Counted from the stretch's first letter, positions 36,980 to 48,338 are shown. The stretch: 64,000 bases of DNA from Zarea fungicola (GCA_900169235.1 FWCC01000193.1:147339-211338), one strand, 5' to 3'. Program-made: numbers and translations. The notes: generated from the sequence alone by a model not told the origin.

Positions 36980-38751
36980 TATGGCTTTTGCACCGAAGCA
37001 GTCTTGCATGATTTATGCACTCTACGGCGTTTTATTTCATTTTCAATTTTTTTCTTCTCTTCTTCAGCTCTTCCTTCAGGACAATGATGTGGCCAACGAA
37101 TTGTGTTGGAAAAATCGATACCCAGCGAAAAGGCCAGGCGAAAACTTGTAGAGGGTGAGGAGGAAATGAAAACGACCAAACGGTGGCAAAAATAAAATTA
37201 TACATCCATCAAAATTGGTGAAGAGCATATACAAGTCAAAAGGGAGAGGCCTGTGTATGGAGCACAGAGCACGAAGGGCAATTGCTGTGATGGACATGGG
37301 GGATTAGTCCTGGAAGGATTGTTTTGAGTTGTGATGTTTAAATAATGCTTTAGCGTAGTTAGGGAAGGGAATCAAGGAGTATTGATATTCATCTGTGAGT
37401 CAGTCGACCATTGTCCTGGGTCTGTAGGCAGGCGATGTGAGCAATTATAAAAGTTGACCATTGCCATACCCACCAGCACATGATGCATGTCAATGACCAG
37501 GACTACTGTGCCTCAATCAATTGACTGAATTGACTGAATTGATTTGAATTGATTTATAATTTTTACCAGATAGGCCGGTTTTACTGCCTGCCCAAGAGTC
37601 GAGTCCGTGGATAGTGGAGCAAGCTGAACATGACCAGTCCGCCCATCCAGAGGCCTCACTCACGCACTTGACAACAACAAACATCCATGTGTCGCTGTCC
37701 TGCGTTCCATTTTCGGGCACGTCACACATTGCTTTGTATATGCGTTGACCAGCCACTTTGAGGTTCCTCCAGGGGTTGCCCAAGAGTACCTACCTACTAT
37801 TGTCACTTGTACATTGTAAGCACAAGCTACGCGCCTAGATCGTCGCGGTTGGGGTGACTGAGAATTGTGTATATTTGCTTGGAGAGGATAGAGAATAACT
37901 AGGTACAAGGTGCCTTTAAGTTCCTATAGCGGTAGCTATGTGATCCCGCGCAACATACCCTCCCAGCTTCCAGTCAATTCAAAAAAAGCTAGATACCTGA
38001 TTACCGCGATGTTGAAGAGCCAACAAAAACAAAAGTCCTCCACGAGTAATTGAACTCGAGTCGCGGGACCAAGGGCAAAGCTGGCCAAGGTTTCGCACTG
38101 TGGCTTGCCTCCATCACCTCATCATTTGCAGAATCAGCTTTCGCCTCAATAGGTCAATCAGTTCCCAGATTGGGCAGGCCGTTGGGGGTTGGGACTCTGC
38201 TCATTCCTTCTGCCTTTGTACGGCAGAGTGCCAAGAGAAGCAAACTTTGCCCACGCACACCTCCTAGTCTACAAAGATCCTGACCAGCACCTCTCCAAAG
38301 TATCTCTCCACGTCTTTCTGTACGGAGCATATTGCAAGAATATAAAGCCATCTTTAAACCCCCGCTTCTTTTTCCCATGTTCCCACCGTTATTCTATTCT
38401 ACTATGAAACCTTTACGTGCTTGGCATTCCGAACATAAACATGGGTGGTGCAGAGGAGGCGAGCACTGCGAGCACTATTCTAAATCTTTTTATACCCCCT
38501 GCTAATTTAAAAATTAAGGCCTAAAAAACCTAATCGGATGGCATTATTACAGGGCTGAATGTGCACTGCCTCGGAGATTTTTGTGGCTCTCTCTCGTATT
38601 GCCACGTTCCTGGCGCCGCTATTTGTTAAAGACCCTGTCGTTAGTTTACCAAAACTAGGAGGGTGACGCTGCCTTTTACCGTAATGTCTGCGTATTTCTG
38701 TCATTTTATTATTCTTTGATACCTAGATAACCCGGATCGGACTAGAGGCTG
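36980..38751. other. Intergenic, no gene seen
   Basis: Contains the 3' region of the AmdX-like gene, a small repeat at 37520-37556 (TTGACTGAA and TTGATTTGAA words) and no recognisable gene. An inverted repeat around 38043-38058 (ACGAGT / ACTCG) resembles a tRNA T-arm but has no matching rest of a tRNA. Confidence 0.5.
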
Positions 38752-39864
38752 ATGATCAACATGCTATCCTCTCGCCGCACGCCAGTTTACTTGTCCAACA
38801 CGGTCTCACCAAAACATCAAAAACTTGGAATGCAAACACCAATGATTCCTGTCGCCGCCATGGCCACGGCTGGCAGTAATACGCAGCTCCATGCCCGCGC
38901 TTCCAGTGCCATAAAAATAACAACCCTGACAACACCGTTTGTTCCCCCTACAAGCTGCCAGGATGCATTTCTTCCCACGACCACCATCACCACTACCCTC
39001 TTGAACGGTGACCCCTACCGTACTACTACCATATGGGAGCTTCAGGTCGCCAGCACGGCAGGCTGCCAACCGCCGGAGATGGAGGACGGGAGCTATGTGT
39101 GGACGACCCTTAGCCCTGCCGTGTGCCCCAGTGGATGGACGGCGTATAGTCTGAGTGCGTCGACTACCTACAAGATGAAGATGGCAGATGTCCAGTTTTA
39201 TGCTTGGTGCTGCACGAGGTAAGTTCCCTTTAGGTAAATGTTTTTTTTTTTAAAAAAAAAAGACAGTCCGAGGTCACAAAGGAGGCATTCTGAGAAATCA
39301 ACACGGTGACCGCTATACTTTCCGAAAAAAAAAAATAACACATTTATTTATAGTGGTTTCACGTTAACGCATATACATGCGTCCCCAGTCGCTACTGGCG
39401 GATACGTCTGCGGCCAACAAGTCTCTTCCCCCGTTGAGACCATCACCGCAGGACACACCATATTATCCGAGGCCGCACGCATCCATGAACCCTGGGCTAT
39501 TGCATGGCGAGCCGAGGATACATCTTCTCTGAGTCCCGCGCCGCCTGCCCTCGCTCCAACCTGCTCTAATATGCAGCTGCCGTCTTGGGTGCCCGGATCT
39601 CCCGCACCCGCTCTGACGGAGCCGTGCATCGAGGCCCAAAAAAGAGAGAAGCAAGAGAGTGACGGCGGCATCAACCCTCTACTTGCATTTCTCGTAATCG
39701 GATTGCCCATCATTTTCGTATTTTCAACCATCTCCTGCTGCGTCTGCTGCGTCTGCTACCGACGCAGGAAGAAAGCCCGCAGCAAGGCGCGGGCTGAGGC
39801 CCAGCAGCAACCGCCTCCATATACCGTGCGTGAAGGGTTGGACTCTGTAAGAGACTCGGCCTGA
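38752..39864 (+). CDS. Single-span membrane protein with extracellular Thr/Ser-rich domain, two exons
   Basis: Exons 38752-39218 and 39354-39864 joined in phase 2 over a 135-base intron that carries poly-T and poly-A runs; up to 325 residues. Seen: a Thr-rich region with pairs of cysteines (TSCQDAF, STAGCQPP, CPSGWTAYS, WCCTR, YVCGQQV); a transmembrane helix near residues 246-269 (LLAFLVIGLPIIFVFSTI) followed by CCVCCVCYRRRKK and a basic, proline-rich cytosolic tail. The likely extracellular part plus short tail suggests a surface sensor or wall-associated protein of a type common in Sordariomycetes, function unknown. The start is unsure: the first ATG gives no signal peptide, whereas the ATG at 38830 (M27) or a nearby one gives a weak one. 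Confidence 0.72.
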
Positions 39865-40709
39865 AGGCCTCGTTGCGCCGCCTTGTTGGAATGGATCGTG
39901 ACCCTGGTCGCGATATATACCAAGATTTTTATTGGATTAAATAAGTCTTTCAAACCCTCACAGGTTCTATACTATCCTACTAAAATAATAGCTAGTTCTA
40001 TATAATTACTTGGTATAACTACCCCTTAATTTTTTTTTAATATCAGGGTCTTTACTTTATAGCTTAATTATAATACATATTCTTCTTCTAAAATATTATA
40101 TCAAGTTATATAGTATTAAACCTTGTAAGTAAAATGGCGGTACTGTCTGTGATAAACGCCCATGTGTTACAAACTGCAACGGGCTGTGCCGTAGAGCCCT
40201 GGCTGTGCCTATCGCTCGAGTTGCAATACGACACCTTTAAATACGCAGCAGGATCAATCCAACTAGTCAGATTGATCTCGTATCATTTTGCTGTCGGACG
40301 GGACAAACCATGCTAGCTGCTATAGTGGTACCAGAGGTACATCCTGTGACAATAGTTTACTCTTGTAAGTCTTTTAATAACACTTAAAAGTGTACTATTT
40401 TGATAACTTGACCTTTTATAGATTATAACCTAATTGTGACTTGTGTTGATAAGCTATTGTTATTTTGTTATATATGCTGGACCATCCCACGCGATGGTGC
40501 GCGAGGCCGAATCAGAAAAGCGATGCGTGGACAGCGACACACAGACTACCACCCACAGTCTGCCTCGCTCTCAACCTGACAGACTTTGTTTAAAGCGACA
40601 ATTCAACCCGCATCAATTGATCGCCTCACTTGCACGCACAAAACTATCACAACCACAAACACAAACCACCATCACAGTCACAAGCCACAAAATTCTGCAT
40701 TAGCCAGTC
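39865..40709. other. Intergenic, AT-rich, no gene seen
   Basis: The stretch 39960-40140 is markedly AT-rich. Upstream of the Nudix gene the sequence becomes C/A-rich. No coding region or transposon end is visible. Confidence 0.5.
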
Positions 40710-41324
40710 ATGTCCAAACTGCCCTTTGACCCTTCCGTCGCAGAGTGGAACGTGCCCAGCAAAGAATGGCTCAGCACGCACGACAAGCATTTCAACGGAA
40801 TCGCCTCGGGCGTCGTCGTCTTTGACACCCCTTCTTCGTCCTCCCCGTCGTCAGCCTCCCCCCCACCGCGCATCCTCCTCATCCAGCGCGCCGCCGACGA
40901 CAGCATGCCCAACCTGTGGGAGCTCCCCGGCGGCGCCGTCGACGACACCGACGCCAGCATCCTCGACGGCTGCGCGCGCGAGCTCAAGGAGGAGACGGGC
41001 CTGACGGCGACGCGCATCGTGCGGCTCGTCACCGAGGGCGCGGACGGGGAGGCGCTGACTAGCTTTACCAACTCGCGGGGCACGCGCATCTTTTGCAAGT
41101 TTGTGTTTGAGGTCGAGGTGGCGGCTGACGAGGAGGTGGTGCTGGATCCGGATGAGCATCAGGGCTGGGTGTGGGCGACGGAGGACGAGGTCGTCCGGGG
41201 CAAGGTGGGTGATGGCGATGGCGCGGAGGGGGTGAGGATTCCTCTTACGACGCCCCATGTGAGGAGGCTCATTCTGGAGGCGTTTCGGTTGAGGAAGCAT
41301 GATCAGGAAGGGGAGACGTTGTAA
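40710..41324 (+). CDS. Nudix hydrolase, single exon
   Basis: 204 residues with no intron. The Nudix box lies at about 74-98: GGAV, acidic residues, then RELKEETGL (R90, E91, E94, E95, G97), which supply metal binding and catalysis on nucleoside diphosphates linked to another moiety. Relative to the consensus the spacing between the first glycine and the RE pair is one residue longer and the first conserved Glu is an Asp. A preceding strand RILLIQRAADDSMPNLWELPGG is typical. A serine-rich insert (41-50) sits in the first strand region. No signal peptide, so intracellular. The substrate cannot be read from the sequence. The coding region is very GC-rich, with strong C/G third positions. Confidence 0.88.
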   Translation: MSKLPFDPSVAEWNVPSKEWLSTHDKHFNGIASGVVVFDTPSSSSPSSASPPPRILLIQRAADDSMPNLWELPGGAVDDTDASILDGCARELKEETGLTATRIVRLVTEGADGEALTSFTNSRGTRIFCKFVFEVEVAADEEVVLDPDEHQGWVWATEDEVVRGKVGDGDGAEGVRIPLTTPHVRRLILEAFRLRKHDQEGETL

Positions 41325-41457
41325 CGACTCGCGATAAGCAACTCGGGTGGCTTTTTGTTTGCTTTCTATATTCATTATCCCAGATTCTACATAGATGTCT
41401 CTTTATAGATGAATTCTATTCATTACTCTGTAGTACATGTCACTCTTACTTGCTTCA

Positions 41458-42564
41458 TCACTCCCACAGGCGACTCCTCATCGCCGCAATCCGCTTCGTC
41501 GCCTCGTCAAACTGACCACGGCTAAGCCGCCCAGATTGCAGCCCGCTCACCAACGCCGCGCGAATCGTGCTCCCCTGCGTCACGTTCCTCTGGCTCGCCA
41601 GCAGCAGGTCCATCCCCGCACCAGCAGCCAGCTGCGCCGTCTCCGCCGCGCCGCCGAACCCGGCGATTGCCCCGGCCTCCATGGCGTCCGTGATGGTCAC
41701 CCCCTTAAAGCCCAGCCGTCCACGCAGCTCATCCTGCACCCATTTGTTGCTCAGCCCGGCCGGCCTGGCGTCTAGCGCAGGATACACCGCCCACGACGTC
41801 ATGACCAGCTCCACGCCTGCCGTGATCGCGTCCACATACGGCGCCTCATCCACGTTGCGGATCTCCGCGAGCTCCAGTTCCAGCGTGACTGGCCCCGTAT
41901 CCGTGTTTTCGGCATGTGTGGCCGCTCCCAGCCCCGGGAAGTGCTTTGCCGTGGCCACCACGCCATTTGCCTGCTGCGCTTGAAGAAACGGCACCGCGGC
42001 GGCACTCACCATGCCGCTCGTGTTTCCAAACGATCTGCCGTAGAAATCGGTGAAGTCACCGGCTTGGCGGTACACGTCCAGCACGGGGGCCAGGTTCGCG
42101 CTGTTGTGAAACTTCTTGAGCGTCGCCGCGGCGCCAGCACCCCCCGCGCTGCCCGCCGCCGCCGGATCGGCTGCCGCGCCCATTTGCTTCGCGGACAGCT
42201 TGGGCTCGTCGGTCTTCATGCGCCGCACCTGCCCGCCCTCCTGGTCGGTGCAAATAAAAAACTTGGCATCGTATCCGGTCGCGCTTTTGAGGAGTGCGGG
42301 GGCCGGGGACGCGGCGTAGGCTTGGCGGAGGGTGTCCATGGCGGTGGCGGTGTGGGCGTCGACGTTTTCGCCAAAGAGGATCACGCCGCCGACGAGGCCG
42401 GCCCGGGTGAGCTGGAGGAGCTCGGGCGGCGGGGTGCTGCTGGAGGGGAAGGAGTAGATGACATGCTGGCCGGCGAGGATGTCGAGGTCGCTGGCGGCGT
42501 GGCACGGCTTGGCGTGGGTGAGGAGGAGGAGGGTGAGTGAGACGGCGGGCTTGAGTAGATGCAT
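41458..42564 (-). CDS. Secreted GH3 beta-N-acetylglucosaminidase-like glycosidase
   Basis: Single exon, 368 residues, with a signal peptide of about 23 residues (ends CHAAS). GH3 motifs: GGVILFGENV (59-68), DQEGGQVRR (107-115), the KHFPGLG loop (207-213) and the nucleophile Asp293 in VTITDAMEAGAI. This is the compact one-domain layout of bacterial NagZ and of the actinobacterial and fungal GH3 N-acetylglucosaminidases, smaller than GH3 beta-glucosidases. NagZ normally has an Asp-His acid/base dyad soon after the KHFPGHG loop; here the loop is KHFPGLG and the next residues read GAATHAENTD, so the canonical dyad is not obvious. The likely substrate is N-acetylglucosamine linked in chitin fragments or peptidoglycan; secretion suggests an external or wall substrate. 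It lies next to, and on the same strand as, a beta-lactamase-like gene. The downstream Nudix gene is convergent, 133 bases away. Confidence 0.87.
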   Translation of the reverse strand: MHLLKPAVSLTLLLLTHAKPCHAASDLDILAGQHVIYSFPSSSTPPPELLQLTRAGLVGGVILFGENVDAHTATAMDTLRQAYAASPAPALLKSATGYDAKFFICTDQEGGQVRRMKTDEPKLSAKQMGAAADPAAAGSAGGAGAAATLKKFHNSANLAPVLDVYRQAGDFTDFYGRSFGNTSGMVSAAAVPFLQAQQANGVVATAKHFPGLGAATHAENTDTGPVTLELELAEIRNVDEAPYVDAITAGVELVMTSWAVYPALDARPAGLSNKWVQDELRGRLGFKGVTITDAMEAGAIAGFGGAAETAQLAAGAGMDLLLASQRNVTQGSTIRAALVSGLQSGRLSRGQFDEATKRIAAMRSRLWE

Positions 42565-43360
42565 TTTATTAATTTTGTCTACACAGTATTCCCATTTGAA
42601 AGAAGGAAAGACAAGAAATGAAGGGGGAATGCCAATTTAGTATCTGGAATGCTCTCGGGAAAATATAGTTTACTTCGCTCCGTTCAATCAACATACAATA
42701 AACCCGGGGTAATTGGAAACGACTGTTCATCTCACTCTCCACCATATCGTTTTCAGCTCTGCTGATTTATGCGGGTGCAGTGACATCCAGGGCACCAAGG
42801 CGAGAATGTAACCTTGGTAGGATCGTTTTACAGACGTCGGCTTTGTGGCGTTACTTGCAGAACTATTTCCCCGAAACTGGCAATCCATCCACGCAAGTTT
42901 TCGATCAATTGACCTTGTGGTATCTAATTTCCTACTCTACATGTATCGGTCTTTATAAATTAGCTCAGCGAATAATGTCCTCATTTCGCAGACTATACAA
43001 TGTACATGCAGCGTTCTAAGACATGCACCGGAATCCCGTCTGAGATGATCGTTTTGCTCGCTTTGGGATCGGCACATCTAGCTACCACCTTCCTAATTCT
43101 GCATCTCTCTGGCTATTGCGGACTTCGGTCGGCGCCGATGGTTTAGCGTTTATGAAAGCCACGGAAACTATTTGCGACACAACAACTGGGTATTGCCATC
43201 GTGCTTGCTTGAACGACCATCGTGGCTAAGATGACCATTTTCTTGGTCCTGACCTGGCTATCCGATGGTCGCTGCTTGCCATTCAAGGCAAACATACAAT
43301 ATACAGAACATATGTACGGAGTATAAAACAGCTATGCTAGATCTGCCGATACACCTGAAT
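42565..43360. other. Intergenic, no gene seen
   Basis: 796 bases between the GH3 and beta-lactamase-like genes, both on the minus strand. One TACGGAGTA copy lies at 43315-43323. No coding region is seen. Confidence 0.55.
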
Positions 43361-44677
43361 CTATGGAAACTGCACCGTCCGCCCCAACGCCGTGGCCACC
43401 CACGCCCCCAGCGTCTCCCTCGCCACGTTATTACTGCTCCAGTTCCTCGACGGATGCACCCGGTTCGCAAGATGCACAAACAGCGTCCCGCTCGCCCGAT
43501 CAACCACCAGGCTCGTCCCCGTGAACCCCGTATGGCTCGCCGCCTGCAGATTCGCCATCGGCCCCGCCGTGTAATACTGATTGAGCTCAAACCCGACGCC
43601 ATGGGCATTACCCGCCCCAAACCGCGCATTAAAATTCGTAAACACGAGATCAACAGCCTCCTGCGTCAGGATCCTCTGCCCATTGTACGTCCCGTTATTC
43701 AGAATCATCTGGCAAAACCTGGCCGTGTCCAGCGCCGTGGAAAACAGCCCCGCGTGGCCCGACACGCCGTCCAGCGCCCACGCATTCTCATCGTGCACCG
43801 TGCCGCGCACAGGCTGTGGCCGCTCCGGCTCCAAGCCGGGAACCACATCCTTTTGAAACTCTTGCGTTGCCATGCGGTGGTACTATTTGAATTCGCTGCC
43901 CTCCATGTTGCCGCGGTTGTAAAATGTATCCGCCATGCCCATGGCCGACGTAAACTCGTACACGACATCATCAAACTTCTGTCCCGTGACGGCTTCCACG
44001 ATGAGCATGAGCGTCATGAAATTTAAATCAGAGTAGAGATAGGTCGTTCCGGGTGCATTCTTCAGCGGCGCCGCGAGAATGGCGTCCACACGCGACTCGT
44101 ACGTGGGATACGCCGGCATCCACAGCCCAACCGCCGGATCCGCATCAAAGCCGCTCGTGTGCGTCAAAAGCTGCAGCATCGTCACGTTTCCTTTGCCTCC
44201 CACGCCAAACTTGGGCAGCCAAGTGACGACGGTGCCGTTGAGCGTCACAAGACCCCTGTCCAGACACCGCAGGACGGCCACCGTGGTAAACAGCTTCGTG
44301 AGGCTCGCCATGTCGTAGATGGTGTCCAGCGTCGCCTCCTCCTGCGCCGCAATGGGCAGGGTCGCGCCGTTGAAGCCGTCGACGGACGCCCAGAGATTGC
44401 GCTTGCCAAAGGCAAAGTGGCTGACGATGCGGCCGTGGCGGGCGACGAGCACCGTGCCGCCGGGCTCGACGGGCAGAACCTGGTTGTGCGTGGGGGCGCC
44501 CCAGTTACGCGCAGTGGTGAAGCGGGACATGTTGGCGACCATGTCGTGGAGGGGCTTGGAGAGCATGCCGACTGATTCTGGCGATCCCGGGCGCAAGACG
44601 TCGGGACAGGATGAATTGGCCATTGCCGCGGTGGCAAGCACCGCACAAAGAAGGCTTGATGTCAGTGGATGTTTCAT
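43361..44677 (-). pseudogene. Secreted beta-lactamase-like serine hydrolase, broken by one in-frame TAG
   Basis: Two frames, 44677-43883 and 43882-43361, lie in the same reading frame and are separated only by a TAG at 43883-43885 (codon 265). Both halves belong to one serine beta-lactamase-like (class C/penicillin-binding-protein-type) enzyme of about 438 codons: a signal peptide (about 20 residues), SLTK at 125-128 (nucleophile S and general base K), YSD at 215-217 (the YxN/YSN site), and a triad HTG near 382-384 after the stop. The stop falls inside a conserved region between NRGNMEG and RMATQEF where family members usually have a Tyr, so a single base change in a TAT/TAC codon is enough. 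The premature stop removes the HTG element, so a truncated product should be inactive. Other explanations are a sequencing error, stop-codon read-through, or a splice that I could not find. Family roles include peptide, ester or peptidoglycan-like hydrolysis. Confidence 0.85.
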
Positions 44678-45182
44678 GGTGCCTTCACTTCAGATGTTGG
44701 CAGCATTTCTCAGAAGAAAACTGAATTTCATTAGAGTCTATCATGGCATATTTGTAGCGTTGCCTGCTTGGCGGAGAATCGGAGTAATGACGATTGTTGC
44801 TTATAAGAGCTAACAGGGTTGAGGCGGGGTTTGTCCCCCGACGAAGCGAGCCACGCTTCAATGGTTACATGGGGCTGAGAGTGATGGATGGAGCGTGTTT
44901 TTAAATTCCCGTGGTTGAATTGACGGGAATATTTACCCCGGATTATGCTCCAGCCCGGCTGTGTCCGTCACGGCAAGCGGCATGAAGACGGTGGTGTTTT
45001 GGTTCATGGTGCCGCAATGCAAGGTTTACAGAAGCGCATTCTATATCTCTTACAATTAGGTTATTGAAATCATCTGTCAAACCGAGTCCAAACTTCAAGT
45101 ACTCGACATCTTGAATATAAATGCATAAGAGGAGAGCAATACGATATTACACTGGCCAAGCCGAACGGTCTCCGCACACAAG
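44678..45182. other. Intergenic, no gene seen
   Basis: Upstream sequence of the beta-lactamase-like gene; no coding region, and no clear TATA box. Confidence 0.55.
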
Positions 45183-46552
45183 TCATTCTCGGCGCTCGAG
45201 TGAATCAATCCTCTTCAGAGAGACTTTATCCGCCGGTGGTCCAAACAACTTGAACAAGAGCCAAAAGATGCCCGATCTGTTCAACACAAAGATGAGCCCA
45301 TGGAACAGCACCAGCTCCCACAGGGCCTGTGGATGCACACATCGCGGCATGCCGGGTGCCAGCTTTTGCGATTTTATCACAATAGGCCGCATTTCGGCCT
45401 CATACTCTTCAAAAGCGGCTGAAAGGTCATGCTCATGTCGTAGAAGGGCGGTAGCAAGGCTGTATGCTCCGGAGAGAGCCAACGTAGTGCCCATGCCGGA
45501 CATTGGTGAAGCGCAGTACCTGGATCATTACACGTCAGCGTTAAAAATAAGGGTACAAATCGGTAAGGGTACAGTATGCTGAGGGCTTCCGATTTAAAAA
45601 CTTACCCGGCGTCACCGAGAAGAACAATTCTCCCTGTACTCCACCTGTCCATCTTGATCTGCACCAGGGCATCATAATAAAAGTCCTCGGCGCCATCCAT
45701 CTCCCGCAGTATACGGTCCGTCTCCCACCCTGAGCCATCAAAGTACTCCCTCATGAGTGATTTCTTCTCGTCCATCCTCCCCAGTGTCTTCCCAAGTGCC
45801 CCAAGCCGTGGATCCGTGCCATTCATGACCGTCATAAAGACCGTGCACCGGTCGCCCGTGTCATCAGGTCGCAGCATAATGGCCCGGCCGCGCGTGGTAT
45901 GAAACCATTTCCTCCATTTATCATCGTGCTCATGCGCAGGAATACTGAAAAACGCACCATACACGCCGAGGCCCTGCACGGCACTCTCCTCGACGCCCCA
46001 AGCCAGCGCACGCTTGTGACTCTGCGCACCATCCGCACCAACGACGACGTCGTAAACCTTGGTCTCGCCGCTCTTGGCAAACATAACATGAACACCAGCC
46101 TCGTCCTGCCTCATCTCAGAAATGTACTCCCCAAACATGTAGTGGATGCCATGGCCACCATTGGCTTGGCTCTCGTCGCTGATTTGCTCGCTCCGCTTCC
46201 AGAGGAGGTGCGCCAGACGACCGCGCAGAATCTCGATATCGCTCGTTGGCGTCTGTGTCTTTCCCGTCTTGTCCGCGACGTGCGAGGACCACACCCGGTG
46301 CTGCGCGTCGACGAGCCGCACGCCTTCCTCGCCCGTAACGGAGGCGCGCACGGCAGCCTCGAGGGAGAGCTTGCGGAGCATCTCGACACCGTAGCCGCGA
46401 ATGTCGACATTTTGACCATGGGGGCGGAGCGCGGCAGCTCGTTCTAGGATGGTGATTTTCCATTTTTTGCGTTGGGTTGCGTTGGCGTCGAGGAGGAGGA
46501 AGCTTGCGAGGGCTGGGCCGGCAATGCCGCAGCCAACAATGAGGATTTCCAT
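45183..46552 (-). CDS. FAD-dependent monooxygenase (PHBH/salicylate hydroxylase fold), two exons
   Basis: Exons 46552-45606 and 45519-45183 over an 86-base intron, phase 2, give 427 residues. Seen: GxGxxG FAD motif at 7-12 (GCGIAG), the E37 that binds the ribose, the DG motif around 173-175 (GADG), and the GD motif (GDAGYCASPMSG), which spans the splice site and confirms the joining. The C-terminus is hydrophobic, with a segment WELVLFHGLIFVLN. Such group A flavin monooxygenases hydroxylate or epoxidise aromatic or polyketide-type substrates with NAD(P)H; the substrate is unknown. No biosynthetic genes lie alongside, so a catabolic or detoxifying role is as likely as a secondary-metabolite one. 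Confidence 0.9.
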
Positions 46553-46640
46553 GATGGATGAATCTCAGATAATGTATGAGAGGCGCTAAATACTTTTGCC
46601 AAGATATTTTCATTTTTCTCGGACGCCTCTGGACCTGAGT

Positions 46641-46648
46641 CTTTTATA
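46641..46648 (-). promoter_or_regulatory. TATA box of the FAD monooxygenase
   Basis: TATAAAAG on the minus strand, 89 bases before the ATG at 46552. Confidence 0.5.
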
Positions 46649-47243
46649 TTTCGAGGTTGTTGAATTGTCCGAGGTTTTGTTCGGCCTCGGAGTTGATTCG
46701 TCAGGCTGCCAACAAGTCATGACGCATGTTTATCTCAAAGTATCAAGTCGAGGATTAATATCTTAGTCTCTATGATAAAATATTATTAGTTAAATGAAAG
46801 GCATCATAAAAGCATTCCTTGAACTAGAACCATCTCTAAGTCGGCACTCGCTCGCACATGGATTAACAAGACCACCTCTTTAGTCAAGGAGGAGGAAGAG
46901 CGTAATCTCAAAGCGGCAAGACTACTGCCTGAATATGGGCCTAGGAGAATTCCCTCAATTCGGGGCAAACGATCGGACTACAGTACGGTCGCATCATATT
47001 TCCCAGATCGCAAAAGCCGGATGCTGACAATTTCGGCAAATTCGGTAAAATTGGTACGAAAATAGCCTTCAAGGTTCCATGTGAACCCATTCAACTCAGC
47101 AGCGTTGGGCGACGCGGCAGTCATGCCGTGCGTCAGCCGGCTTAACGGCAAGCTCGGTAATCGGCAGCGTATCCAATAATGTAATCCAAATGTGGATGTG
47201 TAGTTTCATTCTTGGTAAAGGCAGGACTCATATGGCGAGACTG

Positions 47244-47250
47244 TATAAAT
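47244..47250 (+). promoter_or_regulatory. TATA box of the esterase
   Basis: TATAAAT lies 75 bases before the ATG at 47325. Confidence 0.5.
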
Positions 47251-47324
47251 TGGCTGCTCTGCCTGCTTTTTACCTTCTTTATGATGCATTATAGTATCGT
47301 GTCGAGCTCTTCTCTCTTATAGCT

Positions 47325-48338
47325 ATGCAGCCCAAAACTTTCTCCCTCCTCTCGCTCTCCACAGCCGCGTTGGGCGCAAAGGCGCAATCCGGGTGTGGCG
47401 CGCCACTCCCGGCGGGACAGACGACAGGCCACATGTATCAGGTGACGATCCCGACAGATCAAGATGCCAATCGATTCGCGCTCATCTCTATCCCTCCAAA
47501 CTACAACATCAACACCAAGGCTCAAGTCATCCTTTCGTTTCATGGTGGTGACCGCACAGCGCAGGACCAATCCCAACTAGACGGATTGACAAATGCCACC
47601 ATCAACAATGACAAAATTGTCGTATACCCTCAGGCAGACGGCGTAAGTTGAGATAATAGAGGTGATCAACTTGAATAATTTAGATAATGAAGCTTATATG
47701 ACTGGCAGAGTTACTGGGAGGGTTCACCCGGCGTCAGCTCTGACGACATTGGCTTCACCAATAAAATACTAGACCATCTCGAGCAAACGTACTGCATTGA
47801 CACGAACCGCATCTTTGCCACGGGCAAGTCCGAGGGCGGCGGTCTCTGTGGTCTCCTGGCCTGCGACAATGCTCTCTCTCAGCGCATCGCCGCCTTCGCC
47901 CCCGTGTCTGGCGCCTTTTACATCGTCGGCACCGCATCATGCGACCCCAATACGGCGACGATTCCATGCAACGCCGGCCGGCCCAAGATTCCGTTCCTGG
48001 AATTCCACGGCGGCAACGACACGACTATTGCCTACAATGGGGAGAGAGAGCGGAAGGGAGCGTGTCTGCCCTCTATTCCGCACTATATTCGAGAGTGGGC
48101 GGAGAGAGACGGACTTGGCACCAAGAACACGACGTCGAGCATCTCACCAGATACGGTGCTGTATTCTTTCGGTGATGGTGCGGACAAGGGACTTGTGGAA
48201 CAGGTATTTGATGCGTCCATTGGTCATGACTGGCCGAGCAAAACGGCAAACTCGGACAACCAACGTGAGGGACACGAACCAGCTACTTTCAATGCGACGC
48301 CCATGATCCTAGACTTTTTCGCCAGGTATAGCCTGTAA
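47325..48338 (+). CDS. Secreted esterase of the PHB-depolymerase/feruloyl (CE1) type, two exons
   Basis: Exons 47325-47642 and 47709-48338 over a 66-base intron, phase 0, give 315 residues. A signal peptide of about 20 residues (ends AKA) is followed by the alpha/beta-hydrolase fold. Motifs: VILSFHGGDRT (oxyanion strand), the nucleophile elbow GKSEGG with S147, a catalytic aspartate D210 in EFHGGNDTTI, and the histidine H279 in SIGHDWPS. Spacing fits the LpqC/feruloyl-esterase branch of carbohydrate esterase family 1. Cysteines are spaced for disulphides, as expected for a secreted enzyme. It probably cleaves hydroxycinnamoyl or similar esters on plant polysaccharides; acetylxylan or short polyesters are alternatives. 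The gene is complete. Confidence 0.88.

Larger units (their letters stand above)
46553..47324. other. Intergenic between divergent genes, no gene seen
   Basis: 772 bases between the FAD monooxygenase (minus) and the esterase (plus). Both TATA boxes are visible; nothing else is. Confidence 0.6.

Noticed and set aside
38041..38080. tRNA-like T-arm (inverted ACTCG with TTCAATT loop)
   Set aside because: No matching A box, D-arm, anticodon arm or acceptor stem was found around it; the pairing is a short palindrome only.
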